Assembly (NCBI RefSeq): GCF_003007735.2
Contig: NZ_PXNQ02000005.1
Location: 186,001-250,000 of the forward strand
DNA: 64,000 bases
Origin: Paracoccus methylarcula
GTDB taxonomy: Bacteria > Pseudomonadota > Alphaproteobacteria > Rhodobacterales > Rhodobacteraceae
Direction: 5' to 3'
A program made the translations under genes and the position numbers. The notes beneath the pieces were generated by a model. It saw only the letters and a program-made list of their open reading frames with translations, did not search any database and was not told the DNA's origin. Positions 27,256-36,430 of this stretch are shown one piece after another (the stretch's first letter is position 1; each line of letters opens with the position of its first letter).

Positions 27256-28007
27256 AATGCCGTTTCGATGGTACGCGCCGAATTCTGCACCTCGCGGGTC
27301 AATTCGTCATAAGCGGAACGGGCGCGGGTTTCGGGCAGCACGATGGAGATGGTCGCAAGGCAGGCGCCGCTGTCATCACATATCGGCGCGGCGATGCAGG
27401 CGACCGCGAATTCGGACGCGCTCATCTGCACCGCCAGCCGTGCCTCGAATTCCTCGCGGGCCAGCCGCGACAGCCTGGCCGGGTCGGTTTCCGCCTGCCC
27501 GGTCTCGGATGGGCGCGCGCTTTCGGTGAAGATGCGCAGCCGCGTCTCGTCATCGAGATGTCCCAGCAGGAGCCGCCCCGAGGCCGTCCAGTTGAGCGGC
27601 ACGCGGGTGCCGACATCCGAGGCGACGTTGAAATGCCCGCCGGCGCGAGCCATGCCGATCACGGTCATCATGCCTTCGTCGCGGGCGCATATCTGCACCG
27701 TTTCACCAAGATTCTCCGATAGCCGGTTCATCTCGCGCCGGGCTTCGGCAAAGACGTCCATGCGGGCGCGATAGGTCAGGCCGTAGCGCATCAGCCGCGG
27801 CCCGAGCCAGATGCCGTTTTCGCCGATTCGCGACAGCATGGAACGGTCCAGAAGCTCTTCCACGAGCTTGTAGATCGTCGAAACCGGGGCGCCGGTGCTG
27901 CGCGCCAGATCATAGGCGGTCATCGGCTGGCGCCGCTCGGTCAGCAGGTCGAGAATCTGCAGGCTGCGATCGATCGCGCCGACTCGGGTTCTGGTTTTAT
28001 CGGTCAT
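27240..28007 (-). CDS. IclR-family transcriptional regulator
   Basis: 255 residues: an N-terminal winged helix (GAIDRSLQILDLLTERRQPMTAYDLARSTGAPVSTIYKL) and a C-terminal IclR effector domain (GRLLLGHLDDETRLRIF, EFAVACIAAPICDDSGACLATISIVLP). IclR proteins bind a small catabolic ligand and control a neighbouring operon. It diverges from the dipeptide-type ABC/amidohydrolase operon across 176 bases and is the obvious regulator of that operon. It converges on the Amt-like gene. Confidence 0.88.
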   Translation of the reverse strand: MTDKTRTRVGAIDRSLQILDLLTERRQPMTAYDLARSTGAPVSTIYKLVEELLDRSMLSRIGENGIWLGPRLMRYGLTYRARMDVFAEARREMNRLSENLGETVQICARDEGMMTVIGMARAGGHFNVASDVGTRVPLNWTASGRLLLGHLDDETRLRIFTESARPSETGQAETDPARLSRLAREEFEARLAVQMSASEFAVACIAAPICDDSGACLATISIVLPETRARSAYDELTREVQNSARTIETALGRRG

Positions 28008-28183
28008 TTCGGTATCCTGCGGAGCGACTTCTACAATTATGGAATTGAATATCGTCCAATGGAAATGAAGGCAAGGCTGAAACGATCTGTCGCGGAGAGC
28101 CGTGCTGAAGACATTATCTTGACAAACTCCCGACCGGGAACTATCAATATAAGAGAATACATTACATAATAATGGAGGTATGA
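28008..28183. promoter_or_regulatory. Divergent IclR / ABC-operon promoter region
   Basis: 176 bases, AT-rich compared with the flanks, holding both start regions. CTTGAC at about 28118-28123 is a fair -35 candidate for the ABC operon. A strong GGAGG (28174-28178) precedes two nested start codons (28180 and 28184); 28184 gives the binding protein. No clear IclR-type dyad was recognised. Confidence 0.35.
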
Positions 28184-29713
28184 ATGGAAACCCGGCTGCC
28201 CAAACGCGCCTCGCTGCTGGCCGCCTTTCTGGCGGGTACTGCCTTGGCTTCCCCGCTGGCTGCTCAGACCACGCTGGATGTCGCCATTGTCGGCGACCCC
28301 GACACGTTCGATCCGATGGTCTCGACCAAGGATGTCGTTTCCATCGTCACCCAGCATTTCGTCGAGACGCTCTATACGTTCGATTCAGGCTGGAATGTCG
28401 CGCCGCTGCTGGCCACCGATCTGCCGCAGATCAGCGATGACGGGCTGACCTACAAGATCGGCATCCGCGAAGGCGTGACATTCCATGACGGCTCATCCAT
28501 GGACGCCAAGGATGTCGTGGCGTCGCTGGAGCGCTGGCTCGAGGTCGCCTCGCGGGGGAAACTGGTGGCCGACAAGGTCGCCTCGGTCGAAGCGACCGGC
28601 GATTACGAGGTGACGATCACCCTGACCGAAGCCTATTCGCCGCTCTTGTCGCTTTTGGCCTTCTCCAACTCGGCGGCGGCGGTCTATCCCGAGGAAATCA
28701 TCGGCGACACCATTGATCCCGTCATCGGCACCGGACCCTACAAGATCGCCGAGCATGTGCCGGACCAGTATCTGCAACTGGTGCGGTTCGACGAATACAG
28801 CTCGCGCAGCGAAGAACCGGACGGGGCGGCGGGCGCGCGCAAGCAGACAGTGGACGAGATTCGCTTTGTCCCGGTGCCCGATCCCAATACCCGCGTCGAG
28901 GGGCTGCTTTCGGGACAGTTCGATTTTGCCGACGGATTGCCTGCGGAAAGCTATGACCGGCTGGACTCCTCGGATGCGGCTGATCCGATGCTGTTGCAGC
29001 CTTTCGGCTGGCCGGTTTTCGCGATCAACCACAAGGACGGGCTGATGACCGACAAGACCATTCGCCAGGCCGTGCAGGCGGCGCTGCCGATGGATGACAT
29101 GTTGTTCGCGGCCTTTGGCGACGACAAGTTCTTCCTGACCGACGGGCCGCTTTATCCCGAAGGCTGGGCATGGCGCAACGAAGCCGGAATCGAGCTGTTC
29201 AACCAGAACGATCAGGCTCGCGCGGCCGAATTGCTGCAAGAGGCCGGTTATGACGGCACGCCCTTGCGGATCCTGACCTCGCGCCAATACGAGTTCCATT
29301 TCAAGATGGCCGAGGTGGCGCGGATGGCGCTTGAGGCGGCCGGGTTCACCGTGCAGATGGACGTGGTCGATTGGGCGACATTGGGCGAGCGGCGCAACGA
29401 TCCGGCGCTGTGGGATATCTATATCACCCATTCGCCCTTCCTGCCCGAGCCGTCCCTGACCGACATGTATTCCAAGACCTCGCGCCTTGGCTGGTCGAAC
29501 CCGGAAAAGGACGAGATCCTTGCCCACTTCACCAGCGAGACCGACCCCGAGAAGCGCAAGGAGCTTTATGCCCAGTTGCAGGGACAGGTGTTCGAGGATG
29601 TCGGTTTCATCAAGATCGGTGCGTTCAACGCCCTGTCGGGCTTGGCCGAAGGGCTGACGGGCGTGACCGAGACGCCTTGGCCGTTCTTCTGGAACGCCGA
29701 GTCCGCCGAGTGA
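28184..29713 (+). CDS. ABC transporter substrate-binding protein, family 5 (dipeptide/opine type)
   Basis: 509 residues of solute-binding family 5. The N-terminus (METRLPKRASLLAAFLAGTALASPLAAQ) is a classic Sec signal cleaved near residue 28. The mature part has VGDPDTFDPMVSTKDVVSIV, the GLTYKIGIREGVTFHDGSSMDAKDVVASLERW signature and a late DMYSKTSRLGWSNPEKDEIL segment. It captures a peptide-like or N-acyl compound in the periplasm for the two permeases and two ATPases downstream. The amidohydrolase and PLP enzyme in the same operon hint at a modified amino acid as ligand. Confidence 0.9.
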   Translation: METRLPKRASLLAAFLAGTALASPLAAQTTLDVAIVGDPDTFDPMVSTKDVVSIVTQHFVETLYTFDSGWNVAPLLATDLPQISDDGLTYKIGIREGVTFHDGSSMDAKDVVASLERWLEVASRGKLVADKVASVEATGDYEVTITLTEAYSPLLSLLAFSNSAAAVYPEEIIGDTIDPVIGTGPYKIAEHVPDQYLQLVRFDEYSSRSEEPDGAAGARKQTVDEIRFVPVPDPNTRVEGLLSGQFDFADGLPAESYDRLDSSDAADPMLLQPFGWPVFAINHKDGLMTDKTIRQAVQAALPMDDMLFAAFGDDKFFLTDGPLYPEGWAWRNEAGIELFNQNDQARAAELLQEAGYDGTPLRILTSRQYEFHFKMAEVARMALEAAGFTVQMDVVDWATLGERRNDPALWDIYITHSPFLPEPSLTDMYSKTSRLGWSNPEKDEILAHFTSETDPEKRKELYAQLQGQVFEDVGFIKIGAFNALSGLAEGLTGVTETPWPFFWNAESAE

Positions 29714-29779
29714 TGTGATGTGCCCGGGGCGCGGGTCACAGCCCGCCCCCGTTTCCTAGCCAGCGACCGGAGTTCTCGG

Positions 29780-30721
29780 ATGGCCCGCTATATCTTCAAA
29801 CGCCTGATCGGCATGATGATCGTGATCTTCATCGTGCTGACCATCGCCTTCATCATCGTGCGCCTTGCACCGGGAGATCCGGCGGCGCTGATGCTCGGCC
29901 CCGACGCGAGCGCCGAGGACGCCGCGGCATTGCGCCAGCAACTTGGCCTCGACCGGCCGATCATGGTGCAATACCTGTCATTCGTCGGAAACGCGCTGCA
30001 AGGCAATCTGGGCGAGTCGCTGTTCTTCAACCAACCGGTGACGCAAGTGCTGGCCGGACGGGCCGAGCCGACGATATTCCTGTCGCTGTTCTCATTGCTG
30101 ATCGCGCTGGTGATCGCCACGCCCATCGGGATCTATGCCGCCTATCGGCGCGGGTCGTTTCTGGATCAGGCGGCGATCACCACGGCGATGCTGGCGGCCT
30201 CGATCCCCAGCTTCTGGACCGGGCTGATGTTGCAGCGCTACCTTGCCACCGATCTGGGCTGGTTTCCGGTGTCTGGCTATGGTGGCCCCGATACCGGCTT
30301 TCTGGAGAGGATGCGCTACCTGCTGTTGCCCTCCATCGTGCTGGGCATCGTCAATTCCGCGCTGATCCTGCGTTTCACCCGTGCCTCGATGCTGGACATC
30401 CTGGGTGAGGATTATATCCGCACTGCACGTTCCAAGGGGATGGGAGAAAGGCGGGTGGTGTTGCGCCACGCGCTGAAGAATGCCGCTATTCCGATCATCA
30501 CCGTCGTGGGCCTGACCTTTGCCCTGCTGGTATCGGGTGCGGTGGTGACCGAGCGGGTGTTCAACATTCCCGGCATGGGAAACCTGGTCGTCAGCGCCGT
30601 CCTGCGCCGTGACTACCCGGTGATCCAGGGGGCGCTGATCGTCGTCGCATCGCTTTACGTGCTCATCAACCTGTTGACTGACCTGCTGTACCTGGTCGTC
30701 GACAAACGCGTGAAATATTGA
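29780..30721 (+). CDS. ABC transporter permease, DppB type
   Basis: About 313 residues with six membrane segments and the inner-membrane permease loop EDYIRTARSKGMGERRVVLRHALKNAAIPIITVVG, the EAA motif that contacts the ATPase. It starts ARYIFKRLIGMMIVIFIVLTIAFIIVRLAPGDPA, the usual DppB beginning, so I chose the ATG at 29780 over an upstream in-frame start at 29720. It forms the membrane channel with the next gene product. Confidence 0.92.
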   Translation: MARYIFKRLIGMMIVIFIVLTIAFIIVRLAPGDPAALMLGPDASAEDAAALRQQLGLDRPIMVQYLSFVGNALQGNLGESLFFNQPVTQVLAGRAEPTIFLSLFSLLIALVIATPIGIYAAYRRGSFLDQAAITTAMLAASIPSFWTGLMLQRYLATDLGWFPVSGYGGPDTGFLERMRYLLLPSIVLGIVNSALILRFTRASMLDILGEDYIRTARSKGMGERRVVLRHALKNAAIPIITVVGLTFALLVSGAVVTERVFNIPGMGNLVVSAVLRRDYPVIQGALIVVASLYVLINLLTDLLYLVVDKRVKY

Positions 30722-30733
30722 GGGAGGAATGCC

Positions 30734-31591
30734 GTGACTGCCGCAAGCGTTACGAATGAACCGAAATTCCTTGCCCTGCTGTTTTCGCGCCGGGCGGTGC
30801 TGATCGCGCTGATCGTCTTTGTGGCGATTGCCGGGCTGTGCCTGTTGGCTACACTGGTGGCCCCGGCGGATCCGGCCAAGATGTCGGTGCGGGCGCGCCT
30901 GTCGCCGCCGGGCGGAGATTTCCTGTTGGGCGCCGATGCCTTCGGGCGCGATGTCCTGTCACGGCTGCTCTTTGCCGGTCAGGTGTCGCTGAGCATCGGG
31001 CTGGGGGTGGCCGCGCTGTCATCGGTGATCGGGGTGATCATCGGGCTGATGGCGGGTTTCTTCCGCAAGCTCGACGCGCCGATGTCGCGGCTGATCGACG
31101 CGATGATGGCCTTTCCCGACATTCTGCTGGCGATCGCGTTGGTCTCGATCCTTGGCGGTTCGATCGTCAACGTGGTGATCGCGCTGTCCATCGTCTATGC
31201 GCCGCGTATCGCCCGGATCGTGCGGGCCTCGACGCTGGTGATCCGTGAATTGCCCTATGTCGAGGCCGCCGTGGCGCTTGGGTCGTCGACGCTGACCATC
31301 ATGGTGACGCATGTGCTGCGCAACATCCTGTCGCCGATCATCGTGCAGGCCACTTTCATCTTCGCCTATGCCATGCTGGCCGAGGCGGGGCTGTCCTTTC
31401 TTGGCGTCGGGCTCGACCCCACGACCCCAAGCTGGGGCACGATGATCAATGAAGGTCGGCAGTATATCGATCAGGCGGCTTACCTGATCCTCTTTCCGGG
31501 GCTGGCGATCTCGATCTCGGTCCTGTCCCTGCAACTGATTGGCGACGGGTTGCGCGATGCGCTCGATCCGCGGCTGGCGAAGGATATGTGA
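30734..31591 (+). CDS. ABC transporter permease, DppC type
   Basis: 285 residues beginning at GTG after GGGAGG. It has an N-terminal helix, the DppC-type segment LLGADAFGRDVLSRLLFAGQVSLSIGL and an EAA loop (VIRELPYVEAAVALGSSTLTIMVTHVLRNILSPIIVQA). It pairs with the DppB-type protein 12 bases upstream. The amidohydrolase ATG follows its stop by one base, so all are one transcript. Confidence 0.92.
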   Translation: MTAASVTNEPKFLALLFSRRAVLIALIVFVAIAGLCLLATLVAPADPAKMSVRARLSPPGGDFLLGADAFGRDVLSRLLFAGQVSLSIGLGVAALSSVIGVIIGLMAGFFRKLDAPMSRLIDAMMAFPDILLAIALVSILGGSIVNVVIALSIVYAPRIARIVRASTLVIRELPYVEAAVALGSSTLTIMVTHVLRNILSPIIVQATFIFAYAMLAEAGLSFLGVGLDPTTPSWGTMINEGRQYIDQAAYLILFPGLAISISVLSLQLIGDGLRDALDPRLAKDM

Positions 31592-31592
31592 C

Positions 31593-32708
31593 ATGGCTCT
31601 GCATCTCATCAATTACCGCCCCCTCGGGCTGGACAATGCCCCCGGCGAGATCTTCGTCGGCGATGACGGGCTGGTCTCATCCGGTCCGGTCGCAGGGGCA
31701 GAGACCGTCGATTGCGGCGGTTCCTACCTGTCGCCCGGCTGGTGCGATTTGCATGTCCATGTCTGGCACGGGGGCACCGACATCTCGGTCCGCGCCTCCG
31801 AGGCCGGGCGGGCCACGGGCGTGACGGCGATGGCGGATGCGGGCTCGGCGGGCGAGGCGGCGTTCCACGGGTTGCGCGAATATGTCATCGAGGCGCAGCA
31901 GGAAACCGTGCGGGCATTCCTGAATATCGGTTCCATCGGGCTGGTTGCCTGCAACCGGGTGCCGGAACTGATCGACCTGCGCTCGGTCGATGTGGACCGG
32001 ACGCTGGAGGTGGCCGAGGCCAATCGCGACGTGATCTGCGGCATCAAGGTGCGGGCCAGCGGGGTCATTTCCGGGGCCTGGGGCATCACCCCCGCCAAGA
32101 TCGCCAAGCGGGTGGCGGAAATCCTGAACCTGCCGCTGATGGTGCATATCGGCGAGCCGCCCCCCCTGATCGACGAGGTGTTCGATATCCTGACCGAAGG
32201 CGATATCGTCACCCATTGCTTCAACGGCAAGCGTGCCGGTTCGATCCGGGACACGGCGGCGCTGTTCAGACAGGCGCAGGAACTGGCCGGGAACGGGGTG
32301 CGGATGGATATCGGTCACGGCGTGGCCTCGTTCAGCTTTGACACCGCGCGGGACGCCCTGGCGGATGGGCTGAAGCCCTTCTCCATCTCGACCGATTTGC
32401 ATCTGCGCAATATCGAGGGGCCGGTTTACGACCTGGCCACGACCATGTCCAAGCTGCTGGCCGTCGGCATGGAGTTCGACGAGGTGATCGCGGCGGTGAC
32501 CGAACGCCCGCGCAGCGTGCTGGGCCTTGGCGCGCGGAATGGGGCCGCGCCGGGCCAGAAGGCCGATTTCACCCTGTTCGACCTGAAGGACAGTCAGGCC
32601 GAAACCATCGATTCCCAAGGCGCCCGCCTGACGCTGGAGCAGCTGTTCGAGCCGCGCCTGACGGTAATCGGCGCCAGCGCCCAGAAGGCGCAGCGGAGGG
32701 GCGGATGA
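31593..32708 (+). CDS. COG3964-type amidohydrolase/deacetylase metallohydrolase
   Basis: 371 residues of the amidohydrolase superfamily, often misnamed dihydroorotase. Metal ligands are visible as DLHVHVWHG (HxH), ICGIKVRAS (lysine likely carboxylated), VHIGEPP, THCFNG and MDIGHG. Characterised relatives in this COG hydrolyse N- or O-acyl alpha-hydroxy or amino acids such as acetyl-(R)-mandelate; the real substrate here is unknown. It sits between permease and ATPase genes of an importer and one gene set from a RidA and a SelA-like lyase, so it probably deacylates the imported compound. Four bases overlap the next gene. Confidence 0.82.
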   Translation: MALHLINYRPLGLDNAPGEIFVGDDGLVSSGPVAGAETVDCGGSYLSPGWCDLHVHVWHGGTDISVRASEAGRATGVTAMADAGSAGEAAFHGLREYVIEAQQETVRAFLNIGSIGLVACNRVPELIDLRSVDVDRTLEVAEANRDVICGIKVRASGVISGAWGITPAKIAKRVAEILNLPLMVHIGEPPPLIDEVFDILTEGDIVTHCFNGKRAGSIRDTAALFRQAQELAGNGVRMDIGHGVASFSFDTARDALADGLKPFSISTDLHLRNIEGPVYDLATTMSKLLAVGMEFDEVIAAVTERPRSVLGLGARNGAAPGQKADFTLFDLKDSQAETIDSQGARLTLEQLFEPRLTVIGASAQKAQRRGG

Positions 32709-33706
32709 CCGGGCCGGTTCTGGATGTCAGCAATCTGCAGGTGACGTTTCGCGCGCGCGGGCGCAGCGTGACGGCCCTGCGCGATGTCAGCTTCACGCTC
32801 CATCCCGGCAAGACGCTTGCACTGGTCGGCGAATCCGGGTCGGGGAAATCGGTCTCGTCGCTGGCGATCATGGGACTTTTGCCCAAGAACGGCGCAGTGG
32901 CCGGGGGTGAAATCCGCTATCGCCGTCCCGATGGCAAGGTCAGTGACCTGACCACCTTGCCCGAGCGGGAAATGCGCAAGCTGCGCGGGTCGAGCATCGC
33001 GATGATCTTCCAGGAGCCGATGTCGTTGCTCAACCCCCTGTTCACCATCGGCGACCAGATCGGAGAGATGCTTCTGCTGCATGATCCGCTCGACGCGCAG
33101 GCGCGGCGCAAGCGGGTGCTGGAGATGCTGGAGCTGGTGGAAATTCCCGCCGCCGCCTCACGCCTGGACAATTACCCGCACGAGCTTTCCGGCGGAATGC
33201 GGCAGCGGGTCATGATCGCCCTTGCGCTCGTGTGCAACCCCACGCTGCTGATCGCGGATGAGCCGACCACGGCGTTGGACGTGACCATCCAGGCGCAGAT
33301 TCTCGACCTGATGCGGCGGCTGCAGAAAGAGATGGGCATGTCGATCCTGTTCATCACCCATGACATGGGCGTGGTGGCGGAAGTGGCCGATGACGTGGCG
33401 GTGATGTATGCCGGTGCCATCGTCGAACAGGCCGCGGTGGATACGCTCTTTGCCCGACCCTCGCATCCCTATACGCGCGGATTGCTCGGCTCGATCCCGA
33501 TGCCCGGACGCCCCGAGGGCGAGCGGCTGGTGCCGATTCCGGGCACGGTGCCCCCCTTGCACGCCATGCCGCCCGGTTGCGCCTTTGCGCCGCGTTGCAA
33601 GCGGGCCGATCATGCCTGCGAACATCCGGTGACATTGTCGGAGTTGGGGCAGGGGCACCGGATCGCCTGTTTCCACCCGGTCTCGCAAGAGGTGGAACAT
33701 GTCTGA
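32705..33706 (+). CDS. ABC transporter ATP-binding protein, DppD type
   Basis: 333 residues with Walker [10 protein letters not shown]-loop [12 protein letters not shown], signature [12 protein letters not shown], Walker [13 protein letters not shown] and H-loop FITHDMGVV. The C-terminal oligopeptide-transporter extension ([24 protein letters not shown]) carries the cysteines that often bind an Fe-S cluster in this group. It powers import with the DppF-type partner. ATGA overlap with the amidohydrolase gene couples their translation. Confidence 0.93.
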   Translation: MTGPVLDVSNLQVTFRARGRSVTALRDVSFTLHPGKTLALVGESGSGKSVSSLAIMGLLPKNGAVAGGEIRYRRPDGKVSDLTTLPEREMRKLRGSSIAMIFQEPMSLLNPLFTIGDQIGEMLLLHDPLDAQARRKRVLEMLELVEIPAAASRLDNYPHELSGGMRQRVMIALALVCNPTLLIADEPTTALDVTIQAQILDLMRRLQKEMGMSILFITHDMGVVAEVADDVAVMYAGAIVEQAAVDTLFARPSHPYTRGLLGSIPMPGRPEGERLVPIPGTVPPLHAMPPGCAFAPRCKRADHACEHPVTLSELGQGHRIACFHPVSQEVEHV

Positions 33707-34664
33707 ACCGTTGCTTCAAATCCGCAACCTTTCCAAGCGGTTCGAGACGCCGCGCGGAACGGTCCATGCCGTGAACGATGTCAGTTTCGACATTCCACGC
33801 GGCTCGATCACCGGCCTGGTCGGCGAATCCGGCTCGGGCAAGACGACCTTGGGGCGATCCCTGCTGCGCCTGATCGAACCGAGCGAGGGGCAGACGATCT
33901 TTGACGGGACCGATCTGAACCGGCTCGACAAGTCCGGGCTGCGGGCCGCGCGCCGGCGCATGCAGATCATCTTCCAGGACCCGGTCTCGTCGCTCAATCC
34001 CCGCCTGCGCGTGCGCGACGTGATCGCCGAAGGCTTGCGCGCCCATGGCATCGGCAATGCCCGTTCCCGCCGCGACAAGGTGGCGGAACTGCTGGAGGAG
34101 GTGGGGCTGAGCGCCGATCACATGAACCGCTTTCCGCATGAGTTCTCTGGCGGTCAGCGGCAACGCATCGGCATTGCCCGGGCGCTGGCGCTGGAGCCCG
34201 AGTTCATCGTCGCCGATGAAAGCGTCTCGGCCCTGGACGTGTCGATCCAGGCACAGGTGCTCAACCTGTTGCTCGACTTGCGGGAAAAGCGCAACCTGAC
34301 CATGTTGTTCATCGCGCATGACCTGTCGGTGGTTGAATATCTCTGTGATCAGATCGTGGTGATGTATCTGGGCCGGGTCGTCGAGAAAGGCCCCTCGCGG
34401 CCGCTCTACCGCAATCCGTCGCATCCCTACACGCAGGCGCTGCTGTCGGCGATTCCGATGCCGGATCCGGGGCTGGAGCGTAGCAGGACGCTCTTGAAGG
34501 GCGACATCCCCAGCCCGTTGCACCCGCCCTCGGGCTGCGTTTTCCGAACGCGCTGCCCCAAGGCGGCGGAGATCTGCGCCGCAGGCACGCCCGAGCCCGT
34601 CACCGTGGGCCAGTTCCACCAAAGCTATTGCAAGAGAATAGAAGGACGTCATGCCACAACCTGA
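33699..34664 (+). CDS. ABC transporter ATP-binding protein, DppF type
   Basis: 321 residues with Walker A GESGSGKTTLGRSLL, FQDPVSSLNP, signature FSGGQRQRIGIARALAL, Walker B FIVADESVSALD and AHDLSVVEYLCDQ. It has the same Cys-containing C-terminus (GCVFRTRCPKAAEIC). It overlaps its partner gene by eight bases and the RidA gene by 14, so the importer and the enzymes are made together. Confidence 0.93.
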   Translation: MSEPLLQIRNLSKRFETPRGTVHAVNDVSFDIPRGSITGLVGESGSGKTTLGRSLLRLIEPSEGQTIFDGTDLNRLDKSGLRAARRRMQIIFQDPVSSLNPRLRVRDVIAEGLRAHGIGNARSRRDKVAELLEEVGLSADHMNRFPHEFSGGQRQRIGIARALALEPEFIVADESVSALDVSIQAQVLNLLLDLREKRNLTMLFIAHDLSVVEYLCDQIVVMYLGRVVEKGPSRPLYRNPSHPYTQALLSAIPMPDPGLERSRTLLKGDIPSPLHPPSGCVFRTRCPKAAEICAAGTPEPVTVGQFHQSYCKRIEGRHATT

Positions 34665-35142
34665 GATTCTGGGCACCGTCCCGATCGCCGCACGATTGCA
34701 GCGCCTTGGCGTGGAACTGCCCGAGGCCGCCCCGACCCCGATCGGCGCCTTTCGCAATGTGCGGCAAAGCGGCAACCTGGTCTATGTCTCGGGTCAGGGG
34801 CCGGTGCTTGCCGATGGAACATTGCTGCGCGGCAAGGTGGGCGCAGAGGTCAGCGCCGAGACCGCCCGCGACCATGCGCGGCTTGTGGCGGTGAACATCC
34901 TTGGCGCGTTGCGGGATCATTTCGGCGGGCTCGACCGGCTGCGGGGCGTGGTCAAGCTGTTGGGGCTGGTCAATGCCGTGCCGGATTTCGACCGCCATCC
35001 CTTCGTGATCGACGGCGCCTCGATCCTGCTGGCGGAGCTGTTCGGCGAAGAGGGAATCCACGCCCGTTCGGCCTTCGGGGTCGGCTCGCTGCCCAACAAT
35101 ATCACCGTGGAAATCGAAGCCATATTCGAAATTGACGCGTAG
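34651..35142 (+). CDS. RidA/YjgF-family protein
   Basis: 163 residues of the RidA fold, in the longer YjgF-like subgroup. The Arg needed for imine hydrolysis appears present in HARSAFGVGSLPNNITVEIEA. RidA proteins hydrolyse reactive enamine/imine intermediates made by PLP enzymes. Directly after it lies a SelA-like PLP enzyme, which could make such an intermediate by beta-elimination, so the pair makes chemical sense. Its start lies inside the DppF-type gene. Confidence 0.85.
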   Translation: MPQPEILGTVPIAARLQRLGVELPEAAPTPIGAFRNVRQSGNLVYVSGQGPVLADGTLLRGKVGAEVSAETARDHARLVAVNILGALRDHFGGLDRLRGVVKLLGLVNAVPDFDRHPFVIDGASILLAELFGEEGIHARSAFGVGSLPNNITVEIEAIFEIDA

Positions 35143-35151
35143 GAGATCGAG

Positions 35152-36351
35152 ATGACAGGAAGCTTGTGGGATTGGCACGACGCGAACGGGTTCACCCGGC
35201 TGATCAATGTCAGCGGGACGATGACGGGGCTGGGGGCCTCGGTCACCGGCCCGGCCGCGCAGAAGGCGACGGCCGAGGCGATGGGCCATTTCGTGAAGAT
35301 GCACGAGTTGCAGGAACATGCCGGACGGGTGATTTCCCGCCTGACCGGGGCCGAGGCGGGTTGCGTCACTGCCTCGGCAAGCGCGGGGATCTCGCTTTGC
35401 GTTGCGGGTTGCATGACCGGGCTGGACCCGAGCCGGGCAGAAGCCCTGCCGGCTGATCCGGGGCCGCGCGACACCGTGGTGACCCAGGCAGGTCACCTGT
35501 GCCATTACGGCGCGCCGGTCGAGACCGCCGTTGGCCTGACCGGGGGCAAGCTGCGTGTCATCGGGCAGTCCACGCAATGCGCCGACCATCAGCTTGAAGG
35601 CGCGCTGGACGACAGCGTGGCAGCGGCGCTGTATGTCGTGTCGCATCACGTTGTGCATTACGGCCAGATCCCCTTTGCCCGCTTTGCTGAGATTGCCCAT
35701 CGCGCCGGGGTGCCGGTGATCGTCGATGCCGCGTCGGAATATGACCTGACCGGCTTTATCGAACAGGGCGCGGATCTGGCGATCTATTCGGGGCACAAGT
35801 TCCTGTCCGGTCCGACCAGCGGCATCATCGCCGGACGCCGGGACCTGGTGCGCGCCGCCTATCTGCAGAATATCGGCATCGGGCGCGGCATGAAGGTCGG
35901 CAAGGAAAGCATCATGGGGCTGGTCGCCGCAATGGAAGCCTGGATGAGCCGCGATGCCGCCGCGATCCGTGCCGCCGAGCGTGCCGCACTTGACGAATGG
36001 CAGGCGGCGGTGGCCGATCTGCCCGGCATTACGGCCCGTATCGTTCCCGACCCGACCGGCAATCCGCTTGATCGCTTGCAGATCGACGTCGATCCGCAGG
36101 AAGCCGGTGCGAATGCTGCCGTCTTCGCAGCCGCCTTTGGACAGCAGAATCCGGCGATCATCGTGCGCGATCACGAGGTCGAACTGGGCTATTTCCAGCT
36201 TGATCCCTGTAACCTCCTTCCGGGCCAGCAATCGCTGGTTACCGATGCACTTCGCCGTGTGCTTGGAGCTGGGAGTGAAGGGATGGATCAGGCCGAGGCG
36301 GACCCGCGCAATGGTGCAATTCGGGGATACCTGGAATGGGGGCTTGGCTAA
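35152..36351 (+). CDS. SelA-like PLP-dependent lyase/aminotransferase (D-glucosaminate-6-phosphate ammonia-lyase-like family)
   Basis: 399 residues of the SelA/DgaE-like branch of fold-type-I PLP enzymes. It begins with FTRLINVSGTMTGLGAS, typical of this branch, has the active-site lysine in YSGHKFLSGPTSGII and a preceding VIVDAASEYDLTGF. Relatives in COG1921 eliminate ammonia or remodel amino acids and often sit beside a COG3964 amidohydrolase, as here. A deaminating or racemising step on the deacylated substrate is likely; the specific reaction is unknown. It is not selenocysteine synthase: no selB or tRNA-Sec is nearby and the sequence is short. Confidence 0.75.
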   Translation: MTGSLWDWHDANGFTRLINVSGTMTGLGASVTGPAAQKATAEAMGHFVKMHELQEHAGRVISRLTGAEAGCVTASASAGISLCVAGCMTGLDPSRAEALPADPGPRDTVVTQAGHLCHYGAPVETAVGLTGGKLRVIGQSTQCADHQLEGALDDSVAAALYVVSHHVVHYGQIPFARFAEIAHRAGVPVIVDAASEYDLTGFIEQGADLAIYSGHKFLSGPTSGIIAGRRDLVRAAYLQNIGIGRGMKVGKESIMGLVAAMEAWMSRDAAAIRAAERAALDEWQAAVADLPGITARIVPDPTGNPLDRLQIDVDPQEAGANAAVFAAAFGQQNPAIIVRDHEVELGYFQLDPCNLLPGQQSLVTDALRRVLGAGSEGMDQAEADPRNGAIRGYLEWGLG

Positions 36352-36430
36352 GACATGAGCCGCGGGCGGCTGGATTGTCGTGATATCCAGCCACTCGCAA
36401 ATTCGTTCATGGATCGCCCGCGATCATGCT

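Noticed and set aside
28180..28182. ATG at 28180 as start of the binding protein
   Set aside because: It opens a different frame; the signal peptide and mature protein are in the frame of the ATG at 28184.
35152..36351. Selenocysteine synthase (SelA)
   Set aside because: Shorter than SelA, no selB, selD or tRNA-Sec near; the context is that of the COG1921 SelA-like lyases.
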